A DNA stretch of 64,000 bases, from positions 1,984,001 through 2,048,000 of the forward strand of contig NZ_CP150634.1 in the NCBI RefSeq assembly GCF_038051925.1, given 5' to 3'. Origin of the DNA: Methylotuvimicrobium sp. KM2. GTDB lineage: Bacteria > Pseudomonadota > Gammaproteobacteria > Methylococcales > Methylomonadaceae. Shown here one piece after another: positions 51,455 through 61,151 of this stretch; the first letter of the stretch is position 1; each line of letters opens with the position of its first letter. The position numbers and the translations under genes were made by a program. A model generated the notes under the pieces. It was not told the origin of the DNA. It did no database searches and saw only the letters and a list, made by a program, of their open reading frames with translations.

Positions 51455-54400
51455 ATGTTAAAAATTCCAGGAACATCCGCGCTATCTGCATTTCGCATCG
51501 AAAAATTACTCGCCCGTCTCCAAGAGATAGAGCCAGCCATCAATGGTATTTCGGCTTCCTATGTCCATTTTGTCGAGCTCGAACATGCGATTAGCGCTAG
51601 CGAGCAAACGCTATTAAACCGCCTGTTAGCCTATGGAAGCAGCACCGCCGGATCGTTTACTGACGGATTTCGCTTAACAGCCATTCCCCGGCCCGGCACG
51701 ATTTCTCCTTGGTCCAGTAAAGCAACGGAAATCGCGCAGCGTTGCGGCTTGGAGGCAGTTTGTCGCATCGAAAGAGGGGTCGAATATACGATACTGTCCG
51801 AAGGTGCGTTAACCGAGCGGGTGCAAAAAAGCATTTCGGCGCTTGTTCATGACCGCATGACGCAAACAGTCGTTAAAAGCGAATCGATGACTGAAGCGAT
51901 TTTATTTGCCCATCACGATCCTAAACCGTTTCAAACCGTACCGGTAATTCAGTCCGGTAGCGAAGCCCTGGTCAAAGCCAATACCGAGCTCGGATTGGCG
52001 TTAAGCCCCGATGAAATCGATTACTTGACCGAAAGTTTTCAAGCATTGGAGCGCAATCCGACCGATGTCGAATTGATGATGTTCGCTCAAGCCAATTCGG
52101 AGCATTGCCGGCACAAGATATTTAATGCCGCCTGGACGATCGACGGCGTCGAACAAGCCGAGTCTTTGTTCAAAATGATACGGCATACCGCCGAACAAAG
52201 CCCTGAAGGTATTTTGTCGGCTTACAGCGATAATGCCTCTGTCGTAGAGGGTGCTAATACGTCTGTTTTCATCCGCAATGCGTTGACCGGCGAATATTCC
52301 TATGTCGACGAAGATGCGCACATATTGATGAAGGTCGAGACCCATAATCACCCGACTGCAATATCTCCGCATCCAGGCGCGGCGACCGGATCGGGCGGCG
52401 AAATTCGCGATGAAGGCGCAACCGGTCGAGGTTCTGCGACCAAAGCCGGTTTGACCGGTTTTAGCGTTTCTCATCTAAGGATTCCGGGGTTCGAGCAGCC
52501 TTGGGAAGACGATAACGGCAAGCCGGGTCGCCTAGCTTCGGCGTTGAATATCATGCTGGATGGGCCGATTGGCGGTGCGGCATTCAATAATGAATTCGGG
52601 CGACCGAATCTGGCCGGTTATTTCCGCAGTTTCGAACAAACCGCACCAGGCGGTGATGAAAACACGTTCCACGGTTATCACAAGCCGATCATGATTGCCG
52701 GCGGCATGGGCAATATTCGCCCGATGCTGGTCGAGAAACAACCGATACCGGCGGGGTCGTTGATCATCATCCTGGGCGGACCCGCGATGCTGATCGGCTT
52801 GGGCGGCGGCGCCGCTTCATCGCAGACTTCGGGCGAGGCTGCCGAGGAACTGGATTTTGCCTCGGTACAGCGCGAAAATCCCGAAATGCAGCGCCGTTGC
52901 CAGGAAGTCATCAATCATTGCAATGCCCTCGGCGAGGATACGCCGATTGTTTCGATACACGACATCGGTGCCGGCGGCCTGTCGAATGCCGTGCCGGAGA
53001 TCGTTCACGACTGCGAACGGGGCGGGCGCTTCGAATTGCGCGATGTCAATATCGCCGATCGCGGCATGTCGCCGATGCAGATATGGTGTAACGAGGCGCA
53101 GGAGCGTTATGTCATAGCAATCAAGCCGGAGTCGCTGGATTTGTTCCGGTCGTTCTGCGAACGCGAGCATTGCTTGTATGCCGTGATCGGCACTGCGACC
53201 GATGAAGAGCATTTGCAACTCAGCGACCGTTTGTTCGGCGATAGACCGGTCGATTTACCGATGTCGGTGTTGTTCGGCAAGCCGCCGAAAATGCATCGGA
53301 CGGTCGAGCATGTCAAACCCGAGTTGTCGCCGTTGGACTTAGCCGGCATTGAGCTTAACGAAGCTGTCAAGCGCGTATTGTCCTTCCCGGCCGTCGCCGA
53401 TAAGAGCTTTTTGATTCATATCGGCGATCGTTCGGTGACCGGTTTGGTTGCGCGCGACCAAATGGTCGGCCCTTGGCAAGTGCCGGTAGCCGATGTCGCG
53501 GTGACCGCTTCGGGCTTTTTTGCGTCGACCGGCGAAGCGATGGCGATGGGCGAAAGAACGCCGTTGGCGGTCATCGACGCGCCGGCATCGGGCCGAATTG
53601 CGGTCGGCGAGGCATTGACCAATCTTGCCGCCGCGCGTATCGGGTCGTTGGGAAACATCAAATTATCCGCCAACTGGATGGCCGCTGCCGGCAGTTCCGG
53701 TCAGGATGCCGCGTTGTTCGATACCGTGAAAGCGGTCGGAAAGGAACTTTGCCCGGCATTGGGTATCGCGATTCCGGTCGGCAAGGATTCGTTGTCGATG
53801 AAAACCGTTTGGCAGCAAGACGGCCGTGAAAAAACCATGACCTCGCCGGTATCTTTGATCGTCACCGCGTTCGCGCCGGTGGTCGATATAGCGAAAACCT
53901 TGACGCCGCAATTGCGCGACGAACCTTCGGTCTTGATCTTGATCGACTTAGGACAGGGTAAAAATCGTTTAGGCGCCTCAGTATTTGCACAGGTTTATAA
54001 ACAGCTAGGCGACCGTTGTCCGGATTTGGATGACCCGGGGTTATTCAGAGCATTCTTCAACGCGATACAAGACTTGAATAGTCGCGGCAAATTGCTGGCT
54101 TATCATGACCGTTCCGATGGCGGTCTATTGGCCGCGATCGCCGAAATGATGTTCGCGGGCAGGCTCGGCGCGAATTTGGATTTATCAGGGGTAGGCAAGG
54201 ATGTCTTATCGGCCTTATTCAATGAAGAGCTCGGTGCGGTGATACAGGTCAGGGAAAGCGATAGCGCTGAAATTATGGACTTGTTGGCGCAAGCCGGCCT
54301 CGATGTTTGTGTGCATCGAATTGGTTCAGTCACGAAACAAGCCGATTTGACGATCAATTTTGCCGGGCAGAAGCTTTATTCGGCCACTCGTGCCGAATTG

Positions 54401-55336
54401 CAAAGCTGCTGGTCCGAACTGAGTTATCGAATGCAAGCCTTACGCGATAATCCTGACTGCGCGCGCGAACAATTCGAACGGATCGGCGACGATAACGATC
54501 CTGGCCTAAATGCCCTGTTAACTTTCGATCATAACGACAATGTTTGCGCGCCGTTTATCGGCAAGTCGAAGCCGAAGGTCGCTATTCTACGCGAGCAGGG
54601 CGTCAACGGTCATGTCGAAATGGCCGCCGCGTTCGACCGAGCCGGATTCGCCGCGATCGATGTGCACATGACCGACATCATTGCCGGTCGGGTGGGTCTG
54701 AAGGATTTCAGAGGACTTGCGGCTTGCGGCGGGTTTTCTTACGGCGACGTGCTCGGCGCAGGCGGCGGTTGGGCTAAGTCGATTCTGTTCAATCCGCGCG
54801 CCCGCGATGAATTCGCGGCATTTTTCGAGCGCGAGGATACTTTCGGCCTTGGCGTGTGCAACGGTTGTCAAATGATGTCGGGGCTCAAGGAAATTATCCC
54901 GGGCGCCGAACATTGGCCACGTTTCTTGAGAAACCATTCCGAGCAATTCGAGGCGCGCGTCGCGCTGGTCGAGGTTCAAGACTCGCCCTCGATTCTGTTG
55001 ACCGGTATGGCCGGTTCGAGAATGCCGGTCGTGATCGCGCACGGCGAGGGGAGAGCGGAGTTTTCAGGAAATCCGCTTGAAGCGATCAAAGCCGGTGCGG
55101 TATCTTTGTGCTACGTCGATAATTTCGGTGAAAAAACGACGCAATTTCCGGCCAATCCGAACGGTTCGCCATTGGGCATTACCGGTCTGACCAACCGTGA
55201 CGGCCGCTTTACGATCATGATGCCGCATCCGGAAAGATGTTTCAGAACCGTGCAAAATTCATGGCATCCCGATGATTGGAGCGAATACGGTCCATGGATG
55301 CGCATGTTTAGGAATGCCCGGGTTTGGGTGGCTTGA
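51455..55336 (+). CDS. purL: Phosphoribosylformylglycinamidine synthase (large, single-chain)
   Basis: 1293 aa, almost the same as E. coli PurL. N-terminal PurS-like part (1-150), linker with EIDYLTESF, two AIRS-like ATPase halves ([29 protein letters not shown] region near 290; [12 protein letters not shown] near 775), and a C-terminal glutaminase with Cys in [11 protein letters not shown] near 1135 and MPHPERCFR near 1257. It converts FGAR to FGAM with ATP and Gln in purine synthesis. Its stop codon overlaps the -35 region of the next gene's heat-shock promoter. Confidence 0.97.
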   Translation: MLKIPGTSALSAFRIEKLLARLQEIEPAINGISASYVHFVELEHAISASEQTLLNRLLAYGSSTAGSFTDGFRLTAIPRPGTISPWSSKATEIAQRCGLEAVCRIERGVEYTILSEGALTERVQKSISALVHDRMTQTVVKSESMTEAILFAHHDPKPFQTVPVIQSGSEALVKANTELGLALSPDEIDYLTESFQALERNPTDVELMMFAQANSEHCRHKIFNAAWTIDGVEQAESLFKMIRHTAEQSPEGILSAYSDNASVVEGANTSVFIRNALTGEYSYVDEDAHILMKVETHNHPTAISPHPGAATGSGGEIRDEGATGRGSATKAGLTGFSVSHLRIPGFEQPWEDDNGKPGRLASALNIMLDGPIGGAAFNNEFGRPNLAGYFRSFEQTAPGGDENTFHGYHKPIMIAGGMGNIRPMLVEKQPIPAGSLIIILGGPAMLIGLGGGAASSQTSGEAAEELDFASVQRENPEMQRRCQEVINHCNALGEDTPIVSIHDIGAGGLSNAVPEIVHDCERGGRFELRDVNIADRGMSPMQIWCNEAQERYVIAIKPESLDLFRSFCEREHCLYAVIGTATDEEHLQLSDRLFGDRPVDLPMSVLFGKPPKMHRTVEHVKPELSPLDLAGIELNEAVKRVLSFPAVADKSFLIHIGDRSVTGLVARDQMVGPWQVPVADVAVTASGFFASTGEAMAMGERTPLAVIDAPASGRIAVGEALTNLAAARIGSLGNIKLSANWMAAAGSSGQDAALFDTVKAVGKELCPALGIAIPVGKDSLSMKTVWQQDGREKTMTSPVSLIVTAFAPVVDIAKTLTPQLRDEPSVLILIDLGQGKNRLGASVFAQVYKQLGDRCPDLDDPGLFRAFFNAIQDLNSRGKLLAYHDRSDGGLLAAIAEMMFAGRLGANLDLSGVGKDVLSALFNEELGAVIQVRESDSAEIMDLLAQAGLDVCVHRIGSVTKQADLTINFAGQKLYSATRAELQSCWSELSYRMQALRDNPDCAREQFERIGDDNDPGLNALLTFDHNDNVCAPFIGKSKPKVAILREQGVNGHVEMAAAFDRAGFAAIDVHMTDIIAGRVGLKDFRGLAACGGFSYGDVLGAGGGWAKSILFNPRARDEFAAFFEREDTFGLGVCNGCQMMSGLKEIIPGAEHWPRFLRNHSEQFEARVALVEVQDSPSILLTGMAGSRMPVVIAHGEGRAEFSGNPLEAIKAGAVSLCYVDNFGEKTTQFPANPNGSPLGITGLTNRDGRFTIMMPHPERCFRTVQNSWHPDDWSEYGPWMRMFRNARVWVA

Positions 55337-55359
55337 AAAAAAACCGAATAACCCTATAT
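55332..55359 (+). promoter_or_regulatory. Sigma-32-type heat-shock promoter
   Basis: CTTGAAA (55332-55338), 13 bp spacer, CCCTATAT (55352-55359) fits the sigma-32 consensus CTTGAAA-N13-CCCATNT. It overlaps the purL stop and lies 67 bp before the hsp20 start, the right distance for a promoter. Confidence 0.7.
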
Positions 55360-55425
55360 TAATTGACAGATACTGAACGTTGGTTTTTCAGTATTCGATC
55401 GATAATAATCATTTCGGAGGTTTTT

Positions 55426-55863
55426 ATGGCTATCACACGTTACGAACCTTGGGGCATATTGAGTCAACTGCAAAGAGAATTGGAGCGCGCGAGCGAAGGC
55501 GGCACCGGCGAAGGGTCGATCTCGACCGCCGAATGGGCCCCTGCCGTCGACATCAAGGAAGAAACCGATAAATTCGTGTTGCATGCCGATATTCCGGGCG
55601 TCAAGCCTGAAGATATCGAAGTCAGTATGGAAAACGGCATCCTGACGATCAAAGGTGAAAAGAAGACCGAAGCGAAAACCGAAAAAGAAGGTTATAAGCG
55701 AGTCGAGAGAACTTACGGTTCCTTCTACCGCCGCTTCAGCTTGCCCGATACCGCTAATGCCGATGCGATTTCGGCGAAATCGAAACACGGCGTTTTGGAA
55801 ATCACGATTCCGAAACAAGAAGCGGTACAGCCGAAAAAAATCAATGTGACCTCGGAAGAATGA
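55426..55863 (+). CDS. Small heat-shock protein (Hsp20/alpha-crystallin)
   Basis: 145 aa holdase chaperone that forms oligomers and binds unfolded proteins. The N-terminal arm (MAITRYEPWGILSQLQREL) is followed by the alpha-crystallin domain (about 38-130; WAPAVDIKEETDKFVLHADIPGVKPEDIEVS, GERKK-type KGEKKTE, YGSFYRRFSLPD) and the conserved AKSKHGVLEITIPK. ATG 55426 has GGAGG upstream; the frame is open to 55363. It has its own heat-shock promoter and ends in a strong terminator. Confidence 0.93.
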   Translation: MAITRYEPWGILSQLQRELERASEGGTGEGSISTAEWAPAVDIKEETDKFVLHADIPGVKPEDIEVSMENGILTIKGEKKTEAKTEKEGYKRVERTYGSFYRRFSLPDTANADAISAKSKHGVLEITIPKQEAVQPKKINVTSEE

Positions 55864-55872
55864 GTCAAGAAA

Positions 55873-55901
55873 ACGGAGCCTTCGGGCTCCGTTTTTTTTT
55901 T
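55873..55901 (+). terminator. Rho-independent terminator after hsp20
   Basis: ACGGAGCC-TTCG-GGCTCCGT stem with a TTCG tetraloop, followed by a run of ten T residues. Starts 10 bp after the stop codon. Confidence 0.95.
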
Positions 55902-55944
55902 GGCTAGGAACGAGCGCGAAAAACATAAGGCTTCATCATTCCCT

Positions 55945-56140
55945 CTCATTGCGCTTCATGGTAAAACTGCCGAATTCAGGTTGATGGGTCGCGGAACATC
56001 GCCTATCGAAGGCTCCGAAAGTCGCGACGATGATATTGTTCCGACAGAGACCTACGGGCGTTTTGTGGGAGCGATCCCCAGATCGCGATCTCGAAGTCGA
56101 GGGGGCAAGGTAACAACAAACGGTATCGAAGTTGCGTTGG
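55945..56140. repeat. Family A fragment (inverted) and family E repeat
   Basis: GCGCTTCATGGTAAAACTGCCG (55951-55972) is the inverse of the family A start. AGGCTCCGAAAGTCGCGACGA (56010) and GTGGGAGCGATCCCCAGATC (56066) belong to family E. The open frame across this block is a repeat artefact. Confidence 0.65.
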
Positions 56141-56200
56141 CTAAGTAACTGTCCATCATTTGCCTGCTGAATTCATTTTTTAAAGTAGAAACGATACTTT

Positions 56201-56884
56201 ATGAATATTCGAAAAACAGGAGTATTAATGCTCGCGCTGTTATCGCTGAAAACATTTAATCCTGCTTATGCGCAAGCACAAGAAGACTTCGTTTATGTCG
56301 ATACGCTTATTCCGTCTATCCGTTTAGATATTCGTTATGCGAGCGCTGATAACTTTATCGGCAGGCCTATCGATGGATATTACCGGTCATGCGCATTATT
56401 GACTCAGGCAGCAGCTGAAGCGTTGATGGCGGCGCAAAATGAGTTGGCAAAATTTAATCTAGGCTTGAAAATTTTTGACGCTTATCGGCCTCAGCGCGCC
56501 GTGCGGCATTTTGTGCGTTGGTCGCAAGATGCGAATGATGTGCTTATGAAAGACGTTTATTATCCCCATCTGGACAAGCCAAGCCTGATTGAAGAAGGTT
56601 ACATTGCCGCGCGGTCTTCGCATAGTCGAGGCAGCACGGTTGATGTAGCACTGGTTGATTTAAACAATGGCGAAGAACTGGATATGGGCGGCTTTTTTGA
56701 TTATTTCGGTCCGGAGTCCTGGTCTTATGCTAAGACGCCTACGGCTACGCAACGAGCGCACCGGATGCTATTGCAAACGGTTATGGAAAAACAGGGATTC
56801 GTTCATTACCCTCAGGAATGGTGGCATTTTACCTTGGCGAACGAGCCTTATCCCGACACATATTTCGATTTTCCAGTGCAATAA
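56201..56884 (+). CDS. VanX/DdpX-type D-alanyl-D-alanine dipeptidase
   Basis: 227 aa zinc peptidase with a signal peptide (LMLALLSLKTFNPAYA), so periplasmic. The family motifs are present: IRLDIRYASADNFIG near residue 39, IFDAYRPQRAV near 90, the zinc site SSHSRGSTVDVAL near 143 (His and Asp), and PQEWWHFTL near 205 with catalytic Glu and third His. It hydrolyses D-Ala-D-Ala released from murein or precursors. No vanH/vanA or ddp transport genes are near, so a role in peptidoglycan recycling is more likely than glycopeptide resistance. Its 3' end meets the truncated integrase gene. Confidence 0.88.
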   Translation: MNIRKTGVLMLALLSLKTFNPAYAQAQEDFVYVDTLIPSIRLDIRYASADNFIGRPIDGYYRSCALLTQAAAEALMAAQNELAKFNLGLKIFDAYRPQRAVRHFVRWSQDANDVLMKDVYYPHLDKPSLIEEGYIAARSSHSRGSTVDVALVDLNNGEELDMGGFFDYFGPESWSYAKTPTATQRAHRMLLQTVMEKQGFVHYPQEWWHFTLANEPYPDTYFDFPVQ

Positions 56885-57419
56885 GGTAGTGTGGGCTTTG
56901 CTGGCGTAATTGGATTTCACGAGTCAGTTCGTCAAAGACAAAAACCCAACTGCATCCGGTTTGTTTTTCAGCAACCGTATTATTTTGGTGGGTATTATCG
57001 GAGGCGGCAGAATGCCGCGAGTGTTCATGAGGCGGTGATCGATGATGCGAGTGATTCGGTTCGGGCGAGCTCTTTTCAAGTGAAACGTCCGGCATTGGCG
57101 GAGCCTGTATCGGCAAGGTTTGGCCTGCATTGCTTGGCAGTTCGGCGTCTTCGGCATTGGCGTTTGCTTTTACTTGGTAAAACAACACAATGGCCTGGCG
57201 AGCTTGCTCTCGTTGTTGAGCCGATTGGCCTTTTTGGTCGAGTTTGTCGAGAAACAACGGCAAGCTGGAGCGATGAAAAGGATCGTGATGATATTTGTGA
57301 CAAAAATCCCAATAGAAACGAAACCATTTTCGATAACAGTGTTTGAGATTTTCAGGGTACTGTTTCTGATCCAATAGCGCATTGAACTGACGAGACAAAG
57401 TATCGGGAAGACTGAGCAT
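56829..57419 (-). pseudogene. Truncated tyrosine recombinase, integron-integrase-like
   Basis: 196-codon frame keeping only N-terminal core-binding parts: FNALLDQKQYPENLKHCYRKWFRFYWDFCHK near residue 12, then a low-complexity linker rich in Pro, His and Ser, then WVFVFDELTREIQLRQQSPHYL, where the second SAM-like domain of these integrases begins. Homology ends near 56890, at the end of the dipeptidase gene, and the catalytic domain with R-H-R-Y is missing. It points away from the cassettes at 57742 onward, the standard integron layout. So the recombinase is dead. Confidence 0.7.
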
Positions 57420-57544
57420 CGTAGTTATCCAGATTCAGTTATCATGCATAAAATGTATGTTATCTCGTTTGGAATTACAAGGAATTCAGTAATATTTGAC
57501 TCAAAAATGCATTCTAGTGTATAAGATATGCGGATCTAGATAAT

Positions 57545-57700
57545 AACTTGTTCCCGGCGGCTTCGCCGCCGGGAATCGCGGCGCTCACTTAGTTCGGCCT
57601 TGTCCCGTCGCCTTGCGCCGGAACAAGGCGCTTCACCAGACGGACCGGTCGTCAAGCATACAGCTTGCCGCCCGCTCCGCTGGTGAGCGCCGCGATTATG
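57545..57700. other. Non-coding region with strong inverted repeats, attI side of the decayed integron
   Basis: Perfect hairpin TTCCCGGCGGC-TTC-GCCGCCGGGAA (57551-57575) and a long-distance perfect 15-bp pair AATCGCGGCGCTCAC (57574-57588) with GTGAGCGCCGCGATT (57683-57697). No clean attC core (GTTRRRY) is visible here. Probably the attI or a damaged attC between integrase and first cassette. Confidence 0.4.
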
Positions 57701-57741
57701 CTGCTTGACACCTGATACGTAGCAGGTTACGCTCTGGCGCT

Positions 57742-58020
57742 ATGATTCGAAGCTTCAAGCACAAAGGCTTAGCCAAATTTTTCAAATCCGGCAGCACTGC
57801 TGGTATACAGGCAGCCCATGCGAGTAAGCTTCGCCTAATTCTCGGCAGACTCAACGTCTCTATAGCTCCTAAAGACATGAATTTACCAGGGCTTCGACTG
57901 CATGAATTGACAGGTAACCGCTCCGGTACATGGTCAGTCACGGTGAGCGGCAATTGGCGTGTCACTTTTCGTTTTGAAGGTGAGGATGCAGAGGTAGTGA
58001 ATTACGAAGACTATCATTGA
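57742..58020 (+). CDS. higB: HigB-type toxin (RelE superfamily)
   Basis: 92 aa mRNA interferase of a type II toxin-antitoxin pair. MIRSFKHKGLAKFFKSGSTAGI at the start, LRLILGRLNVSIAPKDMNLPGLRLHELTG, WSVTVSGNWRVTFRF and VVNYEDYH at the end are family hallmarks, with the basic and aromatic residues of the active site kept. Toxin precedes antitoxin, as is usual for hig. 9 bp to higA. The pair is followed by an attC site, so it is an integron cassette. Confidence 0.93.
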   Translation: MIRSFKHKGLAKFFKSGSTAGIQAAHASKLRLILGRLNVSIAPKDMNLPGLRLHELTGNRSGTWSVTVSGNWRVTFRFEGEDAEVVNYEDYH

Positions 58021-58029
58021 GGTGTCACC

Positions 58030-58317
58030 ATGTTAATGCACAATCCGCCGCATCCTGGCGAAATTATCAAAGAGCTTTGCCTTGATCCGCTTGGCCTTTC
58101 TGTTACTGAGGCTTCTAAGGCCCTTGGCGTTAGCCGGAAAACCCTGAGTGCTGTTCTCAATGGCCGTGCAGGCATCAGCCCTGAAATGGCAATTCGATTA
58201 TCCATAGCATTTAATACATCATCAGAGAGTTGGCTTATGCAACAGACCCAATACGATTTGTGGCATGCTGAGCAGCACCGCAATGAATTACACGTTAAAA
58301 AGCTTGTGGCTGCTTGA
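58030..58317 (+). CDS. higA: HigA-type antitoxin (XRE family)
   Basis: 95 aa antitoxin with a helix-turn-helix (about 22-60; [39 protein letters not shown]). [11 protein letters not shown] at the start and [16 protein letters not shown] are the family signatures. It neutralises HigB and represses the operon. Ends 8 bp before the attC region. Confidence 0.94.
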   Translation: MLMHNPPHPGEIIKELCLDPLGLSVTEASKALGVSRKTLSAVLNGRAGISPEMAIRLSIAFNTSSESWLMQQTQYDLWHAEQHRNELHVKKLVAA

Positions 58318-58325
58318 ATCATCAC

Positions 58326-58371
58326 ACAACCAAACGCTGCACCGGACAAGCCGGTGAGCGCGGCGTTAGGT
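58326..58371 (+). other. attC recombination site of an integron cassette
   Basis: Left side ACAACCAAACGC, central stem ACCGG-ACAAG-CCGGT, right side GGCGTTAGGT with the core GTTAGGT (58365-58371), which fits GTTRRRY. AACGC and GCGTT at the outside pair. It is a short attC. Recombination would occur between G and TT of the core. Confidence 0.72.
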
Positions 58372-58385
58372 TCTAAAGGAGAAGA

Positions 58386-58709
58386 ATGAAAAATTGGCAC
58401 ATAACATTATTTTTACTTTTGTTAATTATTGTTCTTGCAATTTGGAGTTTATACTCTTCTAAAAATATTAGGAAAGAACTCTCTAAAGAATGCCGTGGTG
58501 ATATTCAGTGTGTTGAGCAAATTAATAATGTTCCATCAGAACAATTAGAACAGATACGAAGAGAGACTCTTCGTTGTAATAACAGTCCTCAATGCATTGA
58601 TCTTTACACTTTTGGAACTGGGGATTATGTAAAACCCAGTCAACATATTTTCATACCAGTGACGCATGATAGCCCTAACCAAAAAAGTATAATGGACCCC
58701 AAAAACTGA
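58386..58709 (+). pseudogene. Cassette gene of unknown function, broken by the IS3 element
   Basis: Starts 14 bp after the attC core with AAGGAG ahead of the ATG, as cassette genes do. The frame encodes an N-terminal membrane helix (ITLFLLLLIIVLAIWSLY) and a Cys-containing domain (CRGDIQCVEQ, LRCNNSPQCIDLY). About 103 native residues remain; the last few (MDPKN) come from the IS end. Clearly more AT-rich than the surrounding genes. No recognised family. Confidence 0.6.
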
Positions 58710-58768
58710 ACAGTTAATTAAGGTGGTAATCTGCATATATAAACCCGAGAAAGTGTAGAGGAAAAACC

Positions 58769-59041
58769 ATGCAGAGAAAGAAACACAGTGCCGAATTTAA
58801 AGCCAAAGTGGCGCTAGAAGCCAAAACCATCAACGAGATCGCCGGCGCGCACCAGGTGCATCCAAATCAGGTCTCGAACTGGAAAAAAGAAGCGCAAGCC
58901 GGACTGGTCGAGTGTTTTTCCGTAAAACGGGGCCGAAAGAGCCGGCAGCATGAAGCCGACCAGGAAGCGCTGTATAGCCAAATCGGGCGGTTGAAAGTCG
59001 AGTTGGACTGGCTTAAAAAAAAGTCCGGGCTGTCCCTGTAA
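58769..59041 (+). CDS. IS3-family OrfA (helix-turn-helix protein)
   Basis: 90 aa with an HTH (KHSAEFKAKVALEAKTINEIAGAHQVHPNQVSNWKKEA) and a leucine-zipper-like C-terminus (ALYSQIGRLKVELDWLKKK). A AAA AAG (59017-59023) near its end is the slippery heptamer for -1 frameshifting into orfB to make OrfAB. Confidence 0.88.
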   Translation: MQRKKHSAEFKAKVALEAKTINEIAGAHQVHPNQVSNWKKEAQAGLVECFSVKRGRKSRQHEADQEALYSQIGRLKVELDWLKKKSGLSL

Positions 59042-59836
59042 GCGAACGGCGCCAGTGGCTGGAACCGGCTCCGGAGCTCTCGTTGAGTCGTCAGTGTGTA
59101 TTAACCGGCGTGTCGCGGGGAAGCTACTACTACCGAAGCGTACCGGAAGACGCGCTTACGATCGACCTGATGCATCGGATCGACGCGCTTTATACCGACT
59201 ATCCCTTTTACGGGAGTCGGCGGCGCTGAAACGGTTAGGCTATCGGGTCAATCGTAAGCGCATCCGGGGTCTGATGGCGAAGATGGGCTTGGAAGCGATC
59301 TATCCCAAGCCCAATACCAGCCAAAGTCACCCGGAACACCGAGTCTATCCGTATTTGTTAAACGACTTGGCGATCGAACGGCCCAATCAGGTCTGGAGTA
59401 CCGATATTACTTATGTACGGCTCGCTCAGGGATTTGCCTACCTGGTGGCCGTGATCGATTGGTATAGCCGCAAAGTCTTGGCCTGGTACTTATCCAACAC
59501 GATCGATATCGGGTTTTGTCTGGATTGCCTGGAAGCCGCGTTACGACACGGGCAGCCGGATATTTTCAATAGCGACCAAGGCAGCCAGTTTACCAGCCGG
59601 GAATTTACCGGGCGCTTGACGGAGGCCGGGATACGGATCAGCATGGACGGGCGTTGGATAATGTCTTTGTAGAACGCTTATGGCGGAGCGTCAAGTATGA
59701 AAATATCTATGTCAAAGGCTATGAAACGATGACCGAAGCCAAAACCGGACTGGCCGAGTATTTTCAGTTTTACAACGAAACGAGGCCACATCAAAGCCTG
59801 AATTACGCGACACCGCATGAAGTCCATGGCGGCTAA
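59024..59836 (+). pseudogene. IS3-family OrfB transposase, frameshifted
   Basis: The natural frame (ERRQWLEPAPELSLSRQCVL ... YTDYPFYGSRR) stops at about 59228, continues in another frame (LKRLGYRVNRKRIRGLMAKMGLEAIYPKPN, VWSTDITYVRL, NSDQGSQFTS with two Asp of DDE), and shifts again near 59650, where part of the GRGRWMDN-type segment is missing, before DNVFVERLWRSVKYE with the Glu. Two lesions make the transposase inactive. Confidence 0.85.
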
Positions 59837-59850
59837 TAGGCATGGCGCGT

Positions 59851-59972
59851 GGCGGGCCTGTGGACAAAGCGTGAATGTCCTTCGGACCGTGTGGATAAGC
59901 TGATGGAAAACTGCTGAAGCAGTTTCCCACGAGCTTACCCACACTCATTCACCCTTTGCCCACAGGCCCGCC
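59851..59972. repeat. 122-nt near-perfect palindrome after the IS3 transposase
   Basis: Outer arms of 26 bp (59851-59876 and 59947-59972; two mismatches), middle pair GTGTGGATAAGCT/AGCTTACCCACAC, inner pair GGAAAACTGCT/AGCAGTTTCC. The outer arm GTGGACAAAGCGTG is shared with the hairpin at 49146 in the IS1111 element. Confidence 0.8.
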
Positions 59973-60089
59973 ATGAACCGAAAGAGGGTGATGAAAACGC
60001 CTGCGGCGCAATAATTATAAAAGATTTATTTTTTAAAGAGCAGGTTCCACCTTAAATTAGACCATTTTCTGTATTGACGTTGGGGTCCA

Positions 60090-60305
60090 CTTTACTATAG
60101 CCTGGGCCGATTGTTCCAGCATATTTGGCTGGATGTTCAGGGGCGCCGGACCTTCTTTCCTGAACACTAGATATTGGGGAGAACCACGGGAAATACGGAA
60201 GAGCCGAAAAAAAGAGATCCTATCACTCAGTCTATGGAATGGCGACTTACCAATGAAGATGCTCGGGTAAAATTTAAAAAATCTTACCCGACAATACAAA
60301 AATGA
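60090..60305 (+). pseudogene. C-terminal remnant of an IS630-type transposase
   Basis: In one frame ending at 60305: ITQSMEWRLTNEDARVKFKKSYPTI. This matches the characteristic end of IS630-like transposases (W-[RQ]-F-T-x-x-DAR-[IV]-K-L-K-x-x-YP). Only the last 25-40 residues can be recognised and a stop (60168) interrupts the frame upstream. The rest was removed or displaced by the IS3 element. Confidence 0.45.
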
Positions 60306-60312
60306 CCGAATA

Positions 60313-60972
60313 CTATGGTGATAGAAACTTAGCTGAAATTTTACTACCCCCAAGTACAAACACATCCAGATTTTCGGTTACCGGTCCTTCACCAACGTCA
60401 TCTTGAAACTTAATATTTAAGAAACCTAACCCTAATATTGATGCGTTAAGTTTCGAAGGACAACTATTACCATTCAAAAAATTCGCTCTACCGACTATCG
60501 CTAGAGCACCAAAATTTACTGCGAAGTCTGACGTCTCACTGTCCTGGAATTTTAGTTCCGAGGAAAACCAAACTTCAGTAAGTAAACCATTTCTGATACG
60601 TTCTAAAGAACTATCAAAAAGAATGAAAGGGTCTGTTACGTCTTTAACTTCTTTTTTTTCTTGTTTATCATAAACGACAAGCCGCCCTTCTCCGGTAGAG
60701 CAGTCATCCATTCGTAAAGCCAAAATAGTGTCTTTGGAAACACGCCTATTTGGCGGAAAATTTTGAACCAGATTGACAATCGCTTTCTGCGATTGCGTTA
60801 ATTTGGAAATTTTGGTGTTTGAAATATTTAACTGGTCTTCAATTGCTAATTTTAATGAAAGTTTAACATCAAAATAATTGGCTTCGTTTGCATTTACCTG
60901 TTGAGAGTTAAATAATAAAACCAATCCAAAAACTATTGCTATTTTTACTATATATTCAATATTTTGACTCAT
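60313..60972 (-). CDS. Exported protein of unknown function behind a c-di-GMP riboswitch
   Basis: Not recognised. 219 aa with a signal peptide (IVKIAIVFGLVLLFNSQQVNA), then a mixed alpha-beta protein with two Cys (DDCSTGEGRL and NSCPSKLNA). It is AT-rich compared with the core genes, which suggests acquisition. A likely GEMM-I riboswitch with terminator lies on the same strand 180-300 bp upstream, and no other gene lies between, so its expression should follow c-di-GMP. This would fit an adhesin, matrix or surface function, but no such domain is visible. Confidence 0.7.
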   Translation of the reverse strand: MSQNIEYIVKIAIVFGLVLLFNSQQVNANEANYFDVKLSLKLAIEDQLNISNTKISKLTQSQKAIVNLVQNFPPNRRVSKDTILALRMDDCSTGEGRLVVYDKQEKKEVKDVTDPFILFDSSLERIRNGLLTEVWFSSELKFQDSETSDFAVNFGALAIVGRANFLNGNSCPSKLNASILGLGFLNIKFQDDVGEGPVTENLDVFVLGGSKISAKFLSP

Positions 60973-61151
60973 AGCACGCTACCTTTGCTTTAAGTAACCC
61001 TTTAGCACTTTCCCGTTTTTCATATGATGAGGATTAAGTACTTGTTTGAAAGTAATTGATTTACCATAGGCGCACCCCAAAAAAAACTGTACAAAGCGCG
61101 AGACTAAACGATTACGCTCGCATAGAGCCTCAAACGGAATTCTTTAAAACA

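Larger units (their letters stand above)
58693..60089 (+). mobile_element. IS3-family insertion sequence
   Basis: Ends are TGGACCCCAA at the left and TTGGGGTCCA at the right, a perfect 10-bp terminal inverted repeat. It carries orfA, an A-rich slippery site at 59015-59023, a damaged orfB and a long hairpin at 59851-59972. A target duplication is not evident. It has inserted into the second integron cassette. Confidence 0.85.

Noticed and set aside
55900..56148. 82-codon frame after hsp20
   Set aside because: It starts in the terminator T-run and crosses repeat families A and E.
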